From Betaproteobacteria bacterium (lineage in GTDB: Bacteria > Pseudomonadota > Gammaproteobacteria > Burkholderiales > Usitatibacteraceae), in the NCBI GenBank assembly GCA_016711875.1, contig JADJSD010000001.1, forward strand, positions 1,550,001-1,614,000: DNA of 64,000 nt, written 5' to 3'. Under the pieces are notes generated by a model. That model was given only the letters and a program-made list of their open reading frames with translations, was not told the origin of the DNA and did not search any database. Shown here one piece after another: positions 61,437 through 64,000 of the stretch. A program made the translations under genes and the position numbers. Within the stretch, counting starts at the first letter, position 1; the number at the start of each line of letters is the position of its first letter.

Positions 61437-64000
61437 GGCGTCGCGTCTCGCCCGCGCCTTCGATGTTCTCGACGCATCGGCCGCAGAGCGTCGTGTGCCG
61501 CGGGTCGGCGCCCACGTCCTCCCGGTAGTGCCAGCAGCGCTCGCACTTGGCCGATTCGCTCGGCGTCACGCGCACCGCGAGCGCCTCACCCGTCTCGACA
61601 CTCGCCGTCGACGTGATGAGAAGGAAGCGCAGGTCATCACCGAGGGTCTCGAGCAGGATCCGGTCGCCTTCGGGCGCGGCGATCTCCACCTGCGCCGCGA
61701 GCGACGAGCCGATGGCCCCGGCCTTGCGCAGTTCCTCGATTTCACGCTGCACCGTGGCGCGGATCTCGCGCAGGCGCTTCCACTTCGCGACGAGCGCAGA
61801 CTCCCCGCCCTGCGACGGAAGCAGGTCATTCCAGGTGTGGAAGAAGACGCTCTCGTCGCGGCCGGGATGGAGCGTCTCCCAGGCTTCCTCCGCCGTGAAG
61901 GAGAGGATCGGGGCCATGAGGCGCACGAGCGCCTGCGTCACGTGGTGCAGTGCCGATTGCGCCGAGCGGCGCGCCTTCGAGTCGCGGCCCGTGGTATAGA
62001 GGCGGTCCTTCAGGATGTCGAGCCAGAAGGCGCCCAGGTCCTCGGAGCAGAACGTCTGCAGGCGCTGCGTCACGAGGTGGAACTCGAAGCGGGCGTAGTC
62101 GGCCTGGGCGCCTTCCATCATCTCGCGCGTCATGGCGAGGGCGTACCGGTCGATCTCGACCCATTCGTCCGGCGGCAGGAGATCCTTCGCCGGGTCGAAG
62201 TCGGCGGTATTGGCGAGGAGGAACCGCAGCGTGTTGCGGATGCGGCGGTAGCTCTCGACGACGCGCTTGAGGATCTCGTCCGAGATGTAGAGCTCGCCCG
62301 AATAATCCGCCGAGGCCACCCACAGGCGGATGATCTCCGCGCCCAGCGTGTCGGAGACCTTCTGCGGCGCGATCACGTTGCCCAGGGACTTGGACATCTT
62401 GCGGCCCTGGCCGTCGACCACGAACCCGTGCGTGAGCAGCGCGTCGTAGGGGGCGCGGCCTTCCATGGCGCAACTCGTGAGCAGGCTCGACTGGAACCAG
62501 CCCCGGTGCTGGTCCGATCCTTCGAGATAGAGGTCCGCGGGCCACTTCTGGCCGGCGAGGCCGCGCAGCACCGAAAAGTGCGTCGTCCCGGAATCGAACC
62601 ACACGTCGACGGTGTCGGTGATCTTGCGGTACCTGGCGGGGTCGACGCCGAAGTCCTCGCAGGTCGCGCCGAACCAGGCCTCGATGCCGCCTTTCGCGAC
62701 GCGGGCAGCGGCCTCTTCGAGGAGGCGCTCCGTCTCGGGATGCAATTCGTCCGTTTCGCGGTCGAGGAAGAACGGCAGCGGTACGCCCCAGTTGCGCTGG
62801 CGGGAGAGCGTCCAGTCCGGCCGGTTCGCGATCATGGCCTCGATGCGCGAGCGGCCCCAGGCGGGATAGAACGTGGTGTCGTCGATGGCCCTCTTCGCGC
62901 GTTCGCGAAGGGTCGGGCCTGCGTCCGCGGGCGCGCGGTCCATGCCGACAAACCACTGGGTGGTGGCGCGGAAGATGATCGGCGTCTTGTGCCGCCAGCA
63001 ATGCGGATAGCTGTGGCGAAGCGGCTCGTTCGCGAGGAGCGCGCCGTTCGCGGCAAGCCGCTCGAGGATGGGCTTTTCCGCCTCGCGGACGCCCACGCCG
63101 GCGAAGTGCGGCACCGTGGACTTGAAGCGGCCCCGGTCGTCCACGGGTTGGTCGAGCGGCAGGCCGTACTGCTTGCCGACGTCGAAGTCCTCCGCGCCGT
63201 GGGCCGGGGCGGTGTGCACGAGGCCCGTGCCGGCGTCGAGCGTCACGTGCTCGCCCACGACCAGGGGCACGGCACGATCCTCGAAGGGGTGGCGGAACAT
63301 CAGCTTCTCGAGCGCGCTTCCAGTCGCCTTGCCCAGCGTCGCCCCCGCGAGCCCGTAGCGCTTCAGGCAGGCCTCGCGCAGTTCGGAGACGAGGATGAGC
63401 GCTCCCTTGTCCGTCGAGACCAGCTCGTACTCGTGGGTCGGGTGCAGGGAGATGGCCTGATTGCCCGGCAGGGTCCAGGGCGTAGTGGTCCAGATGACCG
63501 CAAAGACCTTCGAAGGCGAAGGGGCCGCCCCGAAGGCGCGCGCGGCCGCCGCCGTATCGACGGCCTCGAAGCCGACGTCGATGGCGGCGGAAGTCTTGTC
63601 CTCGTATTCGACCTCGGCCTCGGCGAGGGCCGATCCGCAGTCGATGCACCAGTTGACGGGCTTGAGGCCCCGGTAGAGCAGGCCCGTCTTCCAGATGCGG
63701 GAGAGTGCGCGGATCTCCGCGGACTCCGTCGCGAAATCCATCGTCTTGTACGGGTGGTCCCAGTCGCCCAGGACGCCCAGGCGCTTGAAGTCCTCCCGCT
63801 GGCGGTCGATCTGCTCGGCGGCATAGGCGCGGCACAGGCGGCGGGCCTCGTTGCCGTCGAGGCCGCGCCCGTGCTTCTTCTCGATCTGGTGTTCGATCGG
63901 CAGGCCGTGGCAGTCCCAGCCCGGCGTGTAGGGCGCGTCGAAGCCCGCCATCGTCTTCGACTTCACGATGACGTCCTTCAGGATCTTGTTGACCGCGTGG
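61429..64000 (-). CDS. ileS: Isoleucyl-tRNA synthetase, partial (N-terminus beyond window)
   Basis: Open to the right edge, with 857 residues visible. The visible start HAVNKILKDVIVKSKTMAGF sits shortly after the HIGH motif in other IleS proteins, so roughly 70 residues are missing. Then PGWDCHGLPIEH, the GMD-Q-type editing region, the class I signature GRKMSKSLGNV, and a C-terminal zinc ribbon CERCWHYREDVG ... LCGRCVENI. This is the bacterial, mupirocin-sensitive-type layout. Confidence 0.96.
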   Translation of the reverse strand, partial: HAVNKILKDVIVKSKTMAGFDAPYTPGWDCHGLPIEHQIEKKHGRGLDGNEARRLCRAYAAEQIDRQREDFKRLGVLGDWDHPYKTMDFATESAEIRALSRIWKTGLLYRGLKPVNWCIDCGSALAEAEVEYEDKTSAAIDVGFEAVDTAAAARAFGAAPSPSKVFAVIWTTTPWTLPGNQAISLHPTHEYELVSTDKGALILVSELREACLKRYGLAGATLGKATGSALEKLMFRHPFEDRAVPLVVGEHVTLDAGTGLVHTAPAHGAEDFDVGKQYGLPLDQPVDDRGRFKSTVPHFAGVGVREAEKPILERLAANGALLANEPLRHSYPHCWRHKTPIIFRATTQWFVGMDRAPADAGPTLRERAKRAIDDTTFYPAWGRSRIEAMIANRPDWTLSRQRNWGVPLPFFLDRETDELHPETERLLEEAAARVAKGGIEAWFGATCEDFGVDPARYRKITDTVDVWFDSGTTHFSVLRGLAGQKWPADLYLEGSDQHRGWFQSSLLTSCAMEGRAPYDALLTHGFVVDGQGRKMSKSLGNVIAPQKVSDTLGAEIIRLWVASADYSGELYISDEILKRVVESYRRIRNTLRFLLANTADFDPAKDLLPPDEWVEIDRYALAMTREMMEGAQADYARFEFHLVTQRLQTFCSEDLGAFWLDILKDRLYTTGRDSKARRSAQSALHHVTQALVRLMAPILSFTAEEAWETLHPGRDESVFFHTWNDLLPSQGGESALVAKWKRLREIRATVQREIEELRKAGAIGSSLAAQVEIAAPEGDRILLETLGDDLRFLLITSTASVETGEALAVRVTPSESAKCERCWHYREDVGADPRHTTLCGRCVENIEGAGETRRHA

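Overview
The window reads as a chromosome segment of a GC-rich (roughly two-thirds G+C, by eye) betaproteobacterium able to fix CO2 by the Calvin-Benson-Bassham (CBB) cycle. Supporting this are a red-type (form IC-like) RuBisCO operon with cbbX and a divergent cbbR, the 6S RNA next to zapA, a Gram-negative LPS-core cluster with msbA, and a type IV pilus minor-pilin cluster beside ispH-lspA-ileS, an arrangement I recall from Pseudomonas. No phage, insertion sequence or CRISPR array was seen. Nearly all of the window is coding.

Layout. (1) 0-8.4 kb: LPS core/lipid A export genes on the minus strand (heptosyltransferase, glycosyltransferase, msbA, glycosyltransferase, heptosyltransferase, DUF4254), tightly overlapped, plus a plus-strand heptosyltransferase-like gene broken by a one-base frameshift. 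(2) 8.4-10.4 kb: BtuB-like TonB receptor with a structured leader. (3) 10.5-15.5 kb: zapB-zapA-6S RNA-EVE protein-TauE exporter-trkA-trkH. (4) 15.5-21.3 kb: argE-terC, a DUF3530 protein, a DUF6502/DUF5666 pair, and a divergent secreted protein sharing a promoter region that carries a striking palindrome. (5) 21.3-23.9 kb: fba-purC-HAD. (6) 24.0-29.1 kb: a membrane-anchored winged-helix/TolB-propeller regulator divergent from three secreted proteins, lying between pyk and fba. (7) 29.1-42.3 kb: the CBB operon, read right to left: cbbL-cbbS-cbbX-cbbY-fbp-prk-tkt-GNAT-gap-pgk-pyk, with cbbR divergent. (8) 42.3-45.8 kb: speD-speE-DUF1190 lipoprotein-YgiC ligase-DUF350, behind a leader with mutually exclusive hairpins. 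(9) 45.9-52.3 kb: rsmE, argA, yggX, a long inverted-repeat element, phoU, rpiA, ilvA, a CBS protein, tRNA-Thr(CGT). (10) 52.4-64 kb: pilE-fimT-pilV-pilW-pilX-pilY1-small secreted protein on the plus strand, converging on ileS-lspA-ispH.

How the genes work together. The CBB operon holds RuBisCO, its activase (cbbX), removal of an inhibitory sugar phosphate (cbbY), ribulose bisphosphate regeneration (fbp, prk, tkt) and lower-glycolysis enzymes (gap, pgk, pyk). The fba and rpiA genes nearby supply further steps. The polyamine cluster makes decarboxylated AdoMet and an aminopropyl product, and adds a glutathionylspermidine-synthase-like ligase, a serine-rich lipoprotein and a DUF350 membrane protein; this suggests an envelope modification system rather than plain spermidine synthesis. 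The two regulator-plus-secreted-protein modules (19.3-21.3 and 24.0-29.1 kb) each carry repeated sites in their divergent promoters and are the least explained parts of the window.
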